From Halodesulfovibrio sp. MK-HDV (GTDB lineage Bacteria; Desulfobacterota; Desulfovibrionia; Desulfovibrionales; Desulfovibrionaceae), in NCBI RefSeq assembly GCF_009914765.1, contig NZ_WYDS01000001.1, positions 62,001 to 126,000 of the forward strand: a stretch of 64,000 nt of DNA, in the 5' to 3' direction. The notes beneath the pieces were generated by a model. That model saw only the letters and a list, made by a program, of their open reading frames with translations. It made no database searches and was not told the DNA's origin. Position numbers and translations under genes: made by a program. This document shows, one piece after another, positions 51,835-62,247 of the stretch (the first letter of the stretch is position 1; the number at the start of each line of letters is the position of its first letter).

Positions 51835-53551
51835 ACTGATTCAAACAAATTTCACCTCTGGGGAGTGGTCTCCTCGTCTTGCCGGCCACGTTGATTTACA
51901 GAAACGCGCGAATGCCTGTGAGGAACTGCAAAACGTCATTGTGTGGCCTCATGGCGGAGCAACTCGAAGAATGGGCACGATCTTTCGAGGCCATGCGAAG
52001 GAAGGCAGTAGCAATCCTCGGCTTAAAGATTTTTCCTTCAACGACATTCAAACATATGTACTTGAATTTGGTGATGGCTATGTGCGCTTTTGGCGTGATG
52101 GCGGACAGGTAATGAAAGACGGTGCTCCGCTTGAACTTGCGCTGCCATACACGGCGGTAGAAGTGTATGAACTTGGTTTTGCTCAATCTGCTGACGTGCT
52201 CTTTATGTGCCATGGAAACCACAAACCGCAAAAAATTATTCGTAGCGGTTCAGATGTCTTTGAGCTTGTTGAATGCATTTTCACAAACCAACCAGAGCAA
52301 TGGGAGGTAGGAAACTGGCCTTCTCGAATTAATTTACATCAGCAACGTACCTGGTGGAGTGGATGCCCGAACCATCCTCAAAAGCTCTGGTTCTCAGCAA
52401 CAGGTAATTTTTTAGAGATGGGCGGTGAAGCAAAGGAAGATGATTCTGGCGCAGGATTTAGTCTCGATTCTGATCAGGTGAACCAGATTCGGGGAATGGT
52501 GGCGGCTCGTAACATGGTTGTTCTTACCAGTGGTGGCGAATGGACGCTTAAAGGCTCCGGTAACGCTGCAATTTCTCCTACAGATGTGCAGGCCACACGA
52601 TACAGCAACGTCGGTTGCGCTGCTAACGTACCACCTATGCTGATTGGCTCCGCTGTGTTGTTCATGTCTCGTGATCGCAAAAAGATGCGCGAGTTCATCT
52701 ACAACCTTGAGCAAGACGGTTTTGTTCCCATTGAAGCCTCGTTGCTCTCTGAACATTTGCTACGTCCACAAGTGAAGCAAATGGCATGGCAGCAAGACCC
52801 TGACTCCATCGTTTGGAGTGTACTCGATGATGGAACTCTTGCAGCTATGACATACCTTCGAGATCAGCAGGTGTATGCGTGGCATAGGCACGAAACACAG
52901 GGAAAGGTGGTTTCCATTTGTGCTAACGGTGCAGAGGACTACACGGAGCTTTGGTTTGCTGTGGAACGAAATGGAAAAGTCTGCATCGAGCAAATGGCTT
53001 CCCCGTGGCAGGGCAATCGCTTGGATGATGTGAATTGTTTCTTTGTTGATTGCGGCCTGACGTATGAAGGAGAGCCGCTGCAGGAGCTTTCCGGCCTTGA
53101 TCATTTAGAAGGCATGGAAGTGCAAGTGCTGGCAGATGGCGGTGTTCAAAAGGCGCGAACTGTAACGGGCGGGAAAATTACTCTTGATGCAGCTGCACGG
53201 AAGATTGTTGTGGGGCTTGGGTATTCATATCGGGTAACGCCATTACAGCCAGAAGGTGGACACCCAGAAGGCACAGGACAAGGTGCGATTAAGCGTCTCT
53301 CAAAAGTAATTATCCGAGTCTATAAGTCTGTTGGGATGAGCTACAAGGTTGGTGATGATAAAGAGCGCGATACGTTTCTTCGTAGCGTTAACAAGGCCAT
53401 GAACAAGCCCGTTGAACCGCTAACCGACGATTTAGAAATTTCTTCAATTGGTACCGGCTGGCAGAACAACCCCAGAGTAACTGTTTTTGGTGACGATCCT
53501 CTCCCGTTTTCTCTCTTAGCTCTCATTCGAGAAGTTGAGGTTACAGCATAG
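51821..53551 (+). CDS. Tail nozzle protein (tail tubular protein B-like)
   Basis: A 576-residue protein. The start QTNFTSGEWSPRLAGHVDLQKRANACEEL, the PHGGATRRMGTIFRG segment, and WWSGCPNHPQKLWFSATGNF, LTSGGEWTLKG and YSNVGCAANVPPMLIG are typical of podovirus tail tube/nozzle proteins (T7 gp12 counterpart). Six copies would form the short tail through which DNA is ejected. Confidence 0.82.
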   Translation: MPKIRLIQTNFTSGEWSPRLAGHVDLQKRANACEELQNVIVWPHGGATRRMGTIFRGHAKEGSSNPRLKDFSFNDIQTYVLEFGDGYVRFWRDGGQVMKDGAPLELALPYTAVEVYELGFAQSADVLFMCHGNHKPQKIIRSGSDVFELVECIFTNQPEQWEVGNWPSRINLHQQRTWWSGCPNHPQKLWFSATGNFLEMGGEAKEDDSGAGFSLDSDQVNQIRGMVAARNMVVLTSGGEWTLKGSGNAAISPTDVQATRYSNVGCAANVPPMLIGSAVLFMSRDRKKMREFIYNLEQDGFVPIEASLLSEHLLRPQVKQMAWQQDPDSIVWSVLDDGTLAAMTYLRDQQVYAWHRHETQGKVVSICANGAEDYTELWFAVERNGKVCIEQMASPWQGNRLDDVNCFFVDCGLTYEGEPLQELSGLDHLEGMEVQVLADGGVQKARTVTGGKITLDAAARKIVVGLGYSYRVTPLQPEGGHPEGTGQGAIKRLSKVIIRVYKSVGMSYKVGDDKERDTFLRSVNKAMNKPVEPLTDDLEISSIGTGWQNNPRVTVFGDDPLPFSLLALIREVEVTA

Positions 53552-54007
53552 ATGCCAACAATCAGACCATTCAAAGCAGAAGATGTTTTGCAAATAGAGC
53601 TTCGTGCAAGTGATTGCAAAAATTTAGAAGGTATCGATTTAGTTGCGCATGGGAAAGAACTTGCACTTACACCTTATGCTTCAACACTTTTAACAGATGA
53701 CGGGCATATTATCGCGTGTCTTGGTGGCTTCGTTTTTGGAAAAACCTCCATGGTCTTTTTACTTACGAGTACGCTTCTGGAACTGTACCCGCTTGTAACA
53801 CTCAAGGTGAGCAAAGCGTATTTTGCACGCGCTATGCGGCATGGTGTTGTTCGCTTTGAAACGCTTGTTAATCCGGAAGATGCAAGGGCTGTTCGTTTTA
53901 TTGAATATCTAGGTTTTGAGCGTGAAGGGCTTTGCAGAGCAACTGGTTACAATTTGATGGATAGGTACCTGTATGCGCGTATCTGTTTACCAGAGGAAGA
54001 GAGGTAA
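53552..54007 (+). CDS. GNAT-like protein of the podovirus internal-virion region
   Basis: A 151-residue protein with a degenerate acetyltransferase fold (TIRPFKAEDVLQIELRASD at the start, PEDARAVRFIEYLGFEREGLC near the end). It starts at the base after the nozzle stop. T7 gp13-like proteins of this region show the same pattern and are needed for assembly of the internal core. Acetyl-CoA binding is not evident. Confidence 0.7.
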   Translation: MPTIRPFKAEDVLQIELRASDCKNLEGIDLVAHGKELALTPYASTLLTDDGHIIACLGGFVFGKTSMVFLLTSTLLELYPLVTLKVSKAYFARAMRHGVVRFETLVNPEDARAVRFIEYLGFEREGLCRATGYNLMDRYLYARICLPEEER

Positions 54008-54010
54008 ATT

Positions 54011-54562
54011 ATGGCATCAGTTATGGTTGGGACAGCCGCAGCTGCTGTAGCAAGCACAGCGGGTGGTGCAGCGGCAGCAGGCACAGCCGCAGCGGGAACC
54101 GCGGCAGCCGCAGGTGCTGCAAGTGCGGCAGCAGCAGGTACAGCAGCCGCAGCGAGTTCTTTCGGGATAGCCGAAGGCTTGATGGCGGCAAGTGTTTTAG
54201 CCGGAATCGGTGGAACAGCTGCATCTATGAATAGCCAAAGAAATATGGCGGCCTCGCAAGCTGAGTACACAGAAAAAGTTGGTGCTTACAATTCTGCTTC
54301 CACAAAAGACCAGTATCGAAAGTTAATGTCCACCCAGAAAGCAAGCTATGGTGCAAGCGGTGTGCAGCTTGATGATGGTGGCACCCCTTCTGATGTGCTC
54401 GCAGAAACCATGGTGGACATGGAAATGGATGCTCTTGCCACGTATTACGGAGGCCAAGCAAAGGGTACGGCTTTTAAAAATCAGGCCAGAGCAAACAACA
54501 CTGCTTCCATGTTTAACGGGTTAGCGCAGGCTGGTAGCGACGCGTATTCTCTTCTTCGATAG
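54011..54562 (+). CDS. Internal virion protein (T7 gp14-like)
   Basis: A 183-residue protein with a 60-residue Ala/Gly-rich hydrophobic N-terminus (long runs of Ala with Gly and Thr) and a soluble helical C-terminal part with YGASGVQLDDGGTPSDVLAE. The order gp13-, gp14-, gp15-, gp16-like is conserved in T7-type phages, where these proteins leave the head first and build a channel across the cell envelope. The N-terminus could insert into membranes. Confidence 0.75.
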   Translation: MASVMVGTAAAAVASTAGGAAAAGTAAAGTAAAAGAASAAAAGTAAAASSFGIAEGLMAASVLAGIGGTAASMNSQRNMAASQAEYTEKVGAYNSASTKDQYRKLMSTQKASYGASGVQLDDGGTPSDVLAETMVDMEMDALATYYGGQAKGTAFKNQARANNTASMFNGLAQAGSDAYSLLR

Positions 54563-54574
54563 GCAGGAGTTCAT

Positions 54575-56302
54575 ATGGTTAAAATTCCCACCTCTAGCAA
54601 GCAATCACAACTCTCTGACGCACCTGTAACAAATCTTCAGCAAGGTGCTGCATTCGGGCAAGGCATCAACGCGCTTGGGAGAGTGGTACAGCAAATTGGC
54701 GAGAAAGAACGTACGCGGCAAGATAACGATCAGTTTTTAGCAGCAAGAACCAAGTATGATGCGTGGAATCTTGAGTTTGAAACACAGGCTGCACAAAGAC
54801 AAGGTGAGTCTGCTGCGGGGCTTACACGCGATTTTCAGCAGGCAGAGCAGGAGAAGTGGCAAGAAATTTCTTCCGACTTAAACCCGCGAGTTGCACATGC
54901 TTTGGAGCAGCATCGCGGTGGGCAGCTGGGCAGCAAGAACAAGCTTCATGCCTTTGCAGAACATCAAGGGAAACTCACCGTTGCTAAGAATAACTTTTCC
55001 GGCTCGATGGCAGTGCTCAAGCAGGAGATGCTTGATACTCCGTATGACATAGATACCCACGTAGCTAAGGCAACGCAGAACTTTGATCTGGGTGTTTCCT
55101 CTGGCGCGGTTCTTCCCTCGCAGCGTGAGATGTTCATGGTTGAAGTTGCTGGTATGAAGAAAACAGCATGGCAAGCTTTGTACGATCAGGCTCCGGAAGA
55201 AGCTTTGAAGCAGACAGGAAAGTACGGCATCAGCGGTTCCATGAAATCTGTCTACGCTGAGAAGCATAAGGACAAGGTCACATCAACCCAGAGCCTTGCG
55301 ATTACAAACGAGCTTGCTGGTAACGGTAAGAGTCTGAAGGAAAACCTTGATTACGCGCATGAAAAGTACGCGGATAATCCAGCATTGCATGACAAGGTTG
55401 TGCAGCGTTTGAAATTACGTGGTTCGGAAGAAACAACCGCAATTGCAGCAGCAGAGAAGGCCACGAAGAAAGATCTCGTTGCGCAGCTTTATTCAGTAGA
55501 AGTTGACCCAAGCAACAGGGGCGCGGCATCCGAACAGCTTATGAAAATTGTCGAGTCCGCACCTGTGCAGATGCGTGAAGAAATCTACAAAAAGGCAAAC
55601 AGCATTTTGAATCCTTCCGAGTTAACAGACATGGTTAAGCTCGCAAAAGTAGAACAGTCTATCTTAGATAAAGATATTACGAAGGTAGAAGATTTGCGTC
55701 TGCAATACGATGGCATTTCGTTGAAGCATCAACAGCAGCTAGAAGAAACGCTTCGCAAGGTGAATAAGGATGAAGTTCCAGCGCTGACCATTGGAAAAGC
55801 AAACCGCATTCTTGCTCAGTTTGGATTCAAGCAGGATTTGAGCAACAAAGAAAAGATGCGAAAGTTTAATGATGCCCATGCGGTTTTGCAGTCGTTCTAC
55901 AAAGAACGGAACCCTCGCAACTTGGTAGAAGAACAGGAAACGAACGTGTCCTTTCGTGAATACATGGAGCAGGAAGGTATCATTCCTGATGGTGGGACGC
56001 TCTGGGGGGATAAAAACCTTACCCGGGCTGAAGCAATTGCTTCTCAGAAAATTGCCGAGTTTTTGCCGGATGTAAGCGAAGAAAACCAGAGCAAAATTAT
56101 GGTCACAACTAAGGCTCTGGGTGTTGATGTGAAAGATGAAAAGCAACTTCTTTCGCACAACAAAGCATGGCTTCCTGTGTATCAGCGTTTACCGGAAGAG
56201 CATCTTCAGCAGGTTGTGTCACTGCTTCAAGCAAAGAAACGAGTTGTTACTCCTCAGTCTGTTATGCAGGTGTACGCACGGTTAACACAAAAGAAGGGGT
56301 AA
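54575..56302 (+). CDS. Internal virion protein (T7 gp15-like)
   Basis: A 575-residue, almost entirely helical protein without cysteines or membrane spans (QGINALGRVVQQIGEKERTR at the N-terminus; IMVTTKALGVDVKDEKQLL near the C-terminus). Size, composition and position between gp14- and gp16-like genes support an internal core protein that forms part of the ejection channel. The start has CAGGAG upstream. Confidence 0.75.
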   Translation: MVKIPTSSKQSQLSDAPVTNLQQGAAFGQGINALGRVVQQIGEKERTRQDNDQFLAARTKYDAWNLEFETQAAQRQGESAAGLTRDFQQAEQEKWQEISSDLNPRVAHALEQHRGGQLGSKNKLHAFAEHQGKLTVAKNNFSGSMAVLKQEMLDTPYDIDTHVAKATQNFDLGVSSGAVLPSQREMFMVEVAGMKKTAWQALYDQAPEEALKQTGKYGISGSMKSVYAEKHKDKVTSTQSLAITNELAGNGKSLKENLDYAHEKYADNPALHDKVVQRLKLRGSEETTAIAAAEKATKKDLVAQLYSVEVDPSNRGAASEQLMKIVESAPVQMREEIYKKANSILNPSELTDMVKLAKVEQSILDKDITKVEDLRLQYDGISLKHQQQLEETLRKVNKDEVPALTIGKANRILAQFGFKQDLSNKEKMRKFNDAHAVLQSFYKERNPRNLVEEQETNVSFREYMEQEGIIPDGGTLWGDKNLTRAEAIASQKIAEFLPDVSEENQSKIMVTTKALGVDVKDEKQLLSHNKAWLPVYQRLPEEHLQQVVSLLQAKKRVVTPQSVMQVYARLTQKKG

Positions 56303-56305
56303 CGG

Positions 56306-59300
56306 ATGAATTCTCTAATGCCACTTGATATCACCAATGTTGATGATTCTATTTTTGAGGGAATTCCTGACACGGCCCCTACGGTACAGCTGCAACAGAC
56401 TGAAAAGCTGAGAGTTGATGATTCAATCTTTGAAGGCATTCCGGCAAGTTCTGCACTTGCCATGCAGCAGGCTGCTACACGTAATCCGGATGTAGTTGCT
56501 GATGCTCAGAAAATTGCACAGCACAAAGGCATGTCTCCTAATCTGGTTGAAAAGAACTATGCGTATATGTCTGGGCAGGACAAAGCAGAGCGTATGCAGC
56601 GTCACCTTGAATGGGTTGGTGCAACAGACACAATGGCTTTTATGGCTGACCCCGCAAAAGCGAGTGTCGCGCATGATGATGTGGAAGCACTTGCAGGGAT
56701 TGAGCAGAAGGCAAATGTATTTCGTGCTGTAGGTAAAACAGCAGGCCGCGCTGTTCCTAAACTCTTTCAGTCTGGGAACCAAGCGTTAGCATATTTCTCA
56801 GATGCCTTTGATAGCGCAGCGAAGGGCGTTGAGCAGCTTACTGGCTTTAAGCGTGGTGGATTGTTTGAGGAAGGGCAGGATTTCTTTCTTGCTCAGTCCA
56901 AGTACATAAATGATGAAGTCTTAAATTCTGAGCTGCTGGCAATTCCTGAGCATTTGCAGAAATCGTTGTGGGATAACCCACAGCTTTTAATGAACCCCGA
57001 ATACCTTGTTACACAAGTTGGTGAAGCTGCTTCCAGCATGTTACCTATGGTTGCTGCATACGTTGCAACAGGTGGCAGTCTTGCTGTGCCTTCTGTCGTT
57101 GGTGGCTTGCAGGAAGCTGCATCGTTGTACGAAGATCTTGTACGTGATGATGTGGATCAGGCTAGCGCAGGGACAGCGGCAACCAGTTTTGGTGTAGTGG
57201 TCGGCTTGCTGAACAAAATTGGTCTTGAAGAGCTTACAAAGAAGATTCCTACCAAAACTATTGTGCAAAACCTTGCCCGACGTGCTGCTGCCGGTGGTGC
57301 TGAAGGGGTAACAGAATATCTTGAAGAGCCATTTCAAGCGGCCTTTTCTGCGATTGCAAAAGGCAAGGATATGGACGGCATTATTCAAGACGTTGTTGCC
57401 AGCCTGAAAAATGTGGATGTGATACCAGGAGCGTTTTTGCTTGGTGCATCCGGTGCTGTTTCAAAGACAGCAGAGCAAGTTGGTAAGAAGGCAGAAGCAG
57501 CCCATAAAGGAACTCAAAATGCTGCACGGCTAAGTGCTCTTTCTGAAGCTGTAACAGAGAGCAAGCTTGCAGAGCGTTCACCGGAAACATTGGGTGAATT
57601 TGTAGACTCTGTACTGCCTGAATCTGCCAAAGAGCAATTTGTTGATGCTGAACAGCTTGTGACGCTCTTTCAGGAAGGCTTGCAGCACGACACAGGCAAA
57701 GCCGTAGAGGAAGGCGAAGAACCAGCTTCCTTGATGGATATTGTTACTCGTTTGGAAGTTTCTCCGGAAGCGTTCAAAGAAGCCTTTGATCAGGGTAAAA
57801 CCATCGCCTTGCCAGTGCGCTCCATTATGCAAAATTTAACAAAGAACGAACGCGACCTGCTTATTCCACATTTGAAAGCAGACCCTCTTGCCATGTCAGA
57901 AGCCGAAAGTGTGCAGCTGGATTGGCAGGGCGAAACAGAGCGCGTTTTTAATCAGTACGTAACTAGTACAGAACGGGACGATGCTCTTGCCTCGGAACAA
58001 TCACGAGTTGTTGCGGGGTTGGTGGAACAGGGAGTGCATGAAGATGATGCCGCGCAGATGGCACATGTGCCACTTGCTTTTGCCCGTGCATGGGAAAGCT
58101 ACGGCCTCGACGGTGTAGACTTTATGCAGCGCCTGCAGGTGGGTGAAAACGTCACTTCTGATGCACAGGCCGGACTCTGGCAGGACGAACGCGGTTCTTT
58201 GTCATTTCTTCCAGATAGCAAATACCTCATCAAGCTTGCTTCTACTTCAGACAATTCTACTTTTTTGCATGAGTGTGCTCATGTGTTCCTTGCTGAGATG
58301 TCGAGGGTTACTGGACAAGCGCAGGTTTTTGAACAGGAAGCCACATCACCAGCTTTAGAAGGGATGATTGAAAAAGAGGAACAGCTGGGCGTTCAAATGG
58401 ACGAGGCTGCAAGCGACAGCGAAAACGCTCGTGATCCGGAAGGCGTGTTGTATGCAGACAAGGTTAAAGGCTGGGACACTATGGAGATCGGATTGCGCGT
58501 TATGGCAATTCAGTCTGATTTCTCTGCCAGCTTGAAAGCGTTGGAGCACGAGTACAACAAAGAGAAAGAGCGCCTTGGAACTGTTGTTAAGGCCGATCCC
58601 GTTCCCAATATTCCTCCTCAGCTGCAAAAGGACATGGCTATCCTGCGGAGCTGGTTAAAGCTCCCTGATGGGAGCGCACTCTCTACGGTTCAGCACGAAA
58701 CCTTTGCCCGTGGTTTTGAAGCATATCTACGGGAAGGCGAAGCGCCTTCTATAGAACTGGCGCAGGTTTTCCATAAATTTCGTAAATGGCTTGTGAGCAT
58801 CTATAAAGACATTAAGGGGCTAAACGTTCAAATTAACGATGACGTTCGCAATGTGTTCGACCGTATGCTTGCCACTGATGAGCAGCTAGCAGAAGCGCGA
58901 TACGTGAACGAGATGGTTGCCGTAGAGCGCCAACGCCTTGTCGATATAGAGGCCGACGGGCAGGACATAGCCTATTTAGAAAAGTTTATGGCACAAACAG
59001 AGCGTGAAACTTCAAGCGCTATGGATAGGGCAACCCTGCGTGATCGTAACAAGCGTATGCGTAAAGCAAAGGAAGACGCACGGGCTGTTGTGGAAAATGA
59101 ACCTGTGTATCAAGCAATCTTATGGATGAGTAAGCGTAGGGGCTTAGATGAAGCTTATATGCTTGAGTACTACGGGAAAGATACCGTTAAAGACCTTCGT
59201 CAGAAACACCGCGGGCTGATTAAAAAAGATGGCCTGCATGGTGATGATGCCGCAACTGAGCACGGTTATGATGACTCAGATGCGATGGTATATGCCATGG

Positions 59301-62236
59301 TTGATGCTCCTTCTTTCAAAGAGCGTGTAGATCAACTTGCTGACGAGTTTTTTGCGTATGAAGAAGCACAGACAAATCCGGATGAAATTGTTCTCGCTGG
59401 TGAGTCCTACGGGCTGTACTTGGAAAAATACAACGCCATGCTTGCCAAGCAGATTAGAAGCAAGACCTACAGCCCACGTGAGTACCTGCGTAGCTTTGTG
59501 AAGAACACCAGCGCAGCTACAAAAGTACGTGAGGCCATGCGGTATGATGTCCATCAGCATACCATGCGTAAGCATAGCAAGTTGCGTGAAGAAGCAGCTG
59601 TAGAGCGCAATGCAAATGCAGAGGCTTTTCATTTAGAAAAAGTGCGTATGGCTCATGAATTTATTGGCGAGTCTGTACGTGTGCGTGAGGAAGTAAAGAA
59701 GATTACAGACCGCGCTAAACGGTTCGCTAAAAGTAAAACAATGGATAACCATTACCGCGACCATATCCGCGTATTGGTTCAACGGTTTAATCTTGGTGGC
59801 AAATCTCTTGTGCCGGTTAGTCCGGATCATATGAGTAGCTTGAAAACACTCATAGAAAGCCAGAACGACATTATGGAAACCGCCCCGTCTTTCCCAGAGT
59901 GGCTTGTGGAAGGGAGTACGGCGGTGAACTGGGTTGATCTTACTGTGGATGAATTTCGCACTCTTGATGATCTCCTGAAGTATTTGCAACACCAAGGCCG
60001 CGAACAATCCAAAGAGAACGAGCGTGTATCTAAGGAGCGTATAGACAACGCAGCAGAGGCATGTACGAAGGATGCAGAAGGACGTAAGCGCAAAAAGCAT
60101 GAATACGGAACAGTAATGCGCAAGGTGATGGATGCAAAAGACAAATTTGTGGCCTCCCTCGATACTCTTCAGTATCTCTTTTCATCTTTCGATACCGAGA
60201 ATGACACCGGAAAAGACGGGGTGCGTGGCAACAATATTTCCATGATTTTTGATCCGCTGGTTGAAGCTCAAAATAACAAGTCTCGTATGTGGAGTGATAT
60301 GCAGGTGAAAATAAAACCTGCACTTCGCCACCTTCGTAGGACAGCGCGGAAGTGGGAAAAGCAGCACGGCAAAAGCTTTACCCGTATTATGCTTACAGAT
60401 GAGCTTCGCAAGCAGATTGGAGAAGGCTCAGATGTTCACCTCGAAGGACAGAAGTATATTGAACTTCCCGTGCCTGCCATTTTGCAGGAAGACAATCGTA
60501 AGTGGACTGCTGATTCTATTTTAGGGCTCATGCTGCAAACAGGTACGACTTCTAACCTTGAGCGAGTGTATGGCGGTTATCCTGACTTTAAAGAAAACCA
60601 AGTGCTTTCGTACCTGAAGAGTATGCTCACCCATGAGGATTGGGATGCCATTCAGCAAATCTGGGATGCCGTGGATACGTTGTATCCAGAAATAGACAAG
60701 GTGCATAAGCAGCTCAACGGTTTCAACATGTCCAAAACTGAAGCTTTGCCGTTTGGCATCGAGCGCGGCGGTAAGATTAAAAAGTATCAAGGCGGCTATT
60801 TCCCTGCGGTCTATGACAGCACATTGCCGCAAACTCAGTTTGTAAAGCAGTACACTGAGCTTGATGAGCTTATTTCCCGTGCTGAAGCAATTAACCAGAC
60901 TCCTGCCGCACGTTCCGGCTTTACGAAGGGACGTAAAGCAAAGGCACCAGGCTTTCCGTTAAAGCTTTCTGTAAATGTTGCAGTAGAGCATTTGTACGAC
61001 ACTATTCACTACGTGACCCATGCAGAAGCGTTACGTTTTGCGGATAGGCTTACTCGTCATCAGAAGTGGGAGCGCGGGTATACAGATGTGATGGGTAGTG
61101 CTGCATATGATGCAGTACGTGGACATTTGAAGTCGATTGCAAAGCCGGAAAAACCAGTGCGTGATGTTTGGCAGCGTCTTGGTGAGGATCTGCGAACTGC
61201 TGCGACTCCGTTTATTCTTGGCTGGAACTTTGGCGTTGCTGCAAAGCAGGTGTTTTCCCTTCCTGGTGGTGTGCATGACATTGGTATGAAAGAGTTCTGC
61301 AAGGGACTGAAAACTGTCATGTCCACGAGTCCACGCAACCATATGAAATGGATTCATGAAGTGTCACCGTTTATGCGTGATCGCGCTAATTCTATGGACA
61401 GGGAACTTTCTGACATGGCGAATAAGTTCCGTACCGATGTGCGGACGATTGAAGTGTTCGGCAAAGAGTTGAGCCATCAAGACGCGGTTGATCTGGGCTT
61501 CTGGCCTATCCGTGTGGCAGACATGGCAACCACCTACACGCTGTGGGTGACTGCATACGAAAAGGCCATGCGTAACGGCAAGGACATGGAGCAGGCTGTC
61601 TTCTACGCGGACGATATTATTCGCAAGTCTCAGCCTTCCTCTCAGGCCATAGATCAAACCATGTGGCAGCGGCATCAAGGCGCAATGCGTATGCTCTCCA
61701 TGTTTCAGACTTACACCGTCCGAACGTTTGGCGCACGACAGCGGCACCACTTTAGAGCCATGAAGGCCGGAAAAATGACGAAAGTAGAGTACGCCAAGTA
61801 TGTTCTGTACGACCAGATTTTCCCACCTATCGCTATGCAACTGGCCTTTGCGCTTATGTGGGGCAATGCTCCTGATCCGGATGACGATGAGACGGTTCTC
61901 GATTTCCTTTTGGAGATGGGCGCAGGTGTAGCGATGTACCAGTTCGCAGGGCTTCCGCTTGTTTCTTCTGTGTTCTCTTCCTTTGATGCAGACAAGACAC
62001 CGGCTATGACAGGAATAAAACTAGTGCAACGCTCTTTAAAAACAGGTTGGGCGTTTCTAGAAAATCCAGACGACAAACAAACCGAGCGAATGCTGTGGTC
62101 GCTGTTCCATCTTGGTTCCTACGCAACCCGTGTCCCTGCCTCCCAGCTTGCACGACGCTACAAGAAAGGCATGGAGCAACTAGAGAGCGGCGAGGGTACG
62201 ATCATCAACCCACTAATTCCTGAACCTAACAAATAA
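56306..62236 (+). CDS. Giant internal virion/polyvalent protein with HEXXH motif (gp16-like)
   Basis: A 1,976-residue protein, the last internal-virion gene. The N-terminus repeats VDDSIFEGIP at residues 12-21 and 37-46. A Gly/Ala-rich segment near 230-290 could insert into membranes (SMLPMVAAYVATGGSLAVPS). Residues 655-659 form a metalloprotease-like HECAH in STFLHECAHVFLAEM, as seen in phage polyvalent proteins. The middle is helical and charged, and the C-terminal 500 residues have further hydrophobic helices (PPIAMQLAFALMWG). It is probably ejected into the host to extend the channel and carries possible enzymatic domains. No transglycosylase motif was found. Confidence 0.8.
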   Translation: MNSLMPLDITNVDDSIFEGIPDTAPTVQLQQTEKLRVDDSIFEGIPASSALAMQQAATRNPDVVADAQKIAQHKGMSPNLVEKNYAYMSGQDKAERMQRHLEWVGATDTMAFMADPAKASVAHDDVEALAGIEQKANVFRAVGKTAGRAVPKLFQSGNQALAYFSDAFDSAAKGVEQLTGFKRGGLFEEGQDFFLAQSKYINDEVLNSELLAIPEHLQKSLWDNPQLLMNPEYLVTQVGEAASSMLPMVAAYVATGGSLAVPSVVGGLQEAASLYEDLVRDDVDQASAGTAATSFGVVVGLLNKIGLEELTKKIPTKTIVQNLARRAAAGGAEGVTEYLEEPFQAAFSAIAKGKDMDGIIQDVVASLKNVDVIPGAFLLGASGAVSKTAEQVGKKAEAAHKGTQNAARLSALSEAVTESKLAERSPETLGEFVDSVLPESAKEQFVDAEQLVTLFQEGLQHDTGKAVEEGEEPASLMDIVTRLEVSPEAFKEAFDQGKTIALPVRSIMQNLTKNERDLLIPHLKADPLAMSEAESVQLDWQGETERVFNQYVTSTERDDALASEQSRVVAGLVEQGVHEDDAAQMAHVPLAFARAWESYGLDGVDFMQRLQVGENVTSDAQAGLWQDERGSLSFLPDSKYLIKLASTSDNSTFLHECAHVFLAEMSRVTGQAQVFEQEATSPALEGMIEKEEQLGVQMDEAASDSENARDPEGVLYADKVKGWDTMEIGLRVMAIQSDFSASLKALEHEYNKEKERLGTVVKADPVPNIPPQLQKDMAILRSWLKLPDGSALSTVQHETFARGFEAYLREGEAPSIELAQVFHKFRKWLVSIYKDIKGLNVQINDDVRNVFDRMLATDEQLAEARYVNEMVAVERQRLVDIEADGQDIAYLEKFMAQTERETSSAMDRATLRDRNKRMRKAKEDARAVVENEPVYQAILWMSKRRGLDEAYMLEYYGKDTVKDLRQKHRGLIKKDGLHGDDAATEHGYDDSDAMVYAMVDAPSFKERVDQLADEFFAYEEAQTNPDEIVLAGESYGLYLEKYNAMLAKQIRSKTYSPREYLRSFVKNTSAATKVREAMRYDVHQHTMRKHSKLREEAAVERNANAEAFHLEKVRMAHEFIGESVRVREEVKKITDRAKRFAKSKTMDNHYRDHIRVLVQRFNLGGKSLVPVSPDHMSSLKTLIESQNDIMETAPSFPEWLVEGSTAVNWVDLTVDEFRTLDDLLKYLQHQGREQSKENERVSKERIDNAAEACTKDAEGRKRKKHEYGTVMRKVMDAKDKFVASLDTLQYLFSSFDTENDTGKDGVRGNNISMIFDPLVEAQNNKSRMWSDMQVKIKPALRHLRRTARKWEKQHGKSFTRIMLTDELRKQIGEGSDVHLEGQKYIELPVPAILQEDNRKWTADSILGLMLQTGTTSNLERVYGGYPDFKENQVLSYLKSMLTHEDWDAIQQIWDAVDTLYPEIDKVHKQLNGFNMSKTEALPFGIERGGKIKKYQGGYFPAVYDSTLPQTQFVKQYTELDELISRAEAINQTPAARSGFTKGRKAKAPGFPLKLSVNVAVEHLYDTIHYVTHAEALRFADRLTRHQKWERGYTDVMGSAAYDAVRGHLKSIAKPEKPVRDVWQRLGEDLRTAATPFILGWNFGVAAKQVFSLPGGVHDIGMKEFCKGLKTVMSTSPRNHMKWIHEVSPFMRDRANSMDRELSDMANKFRTDVRTIEVFGKELSHQDAVDLGFWPIRVADMATTYTLWVTAYEKAMRNGKDMEQAVFYADDIIRKSQPSSQAIDQTMWQRHQGAMRMLSMFQTYTVRTFGARQRHHFRAMKAGKMTKVEYAKYVLYDQIFPPIAMQLAFALMWGNAPDPDDDETVLDFLLEMGAGVAMYQFAGLPLVSSVFSSFDADKTPAMTGIKLVQRSLKTGWAFLENPDDKQTERMLWSLFHLGSYATRVPASQLARRYKKGMEQLESGEGTIINPLIPEPNK

Positions 62237-62247
62237 ATTATGCGTGG

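Noticed and set aside
53947-54270. Ala-rich minus-strand frame opposite the gp14-like gene
   Set aside because: It is the mirror of the Ala/Gly repeat on the plus strand and has no independent support.
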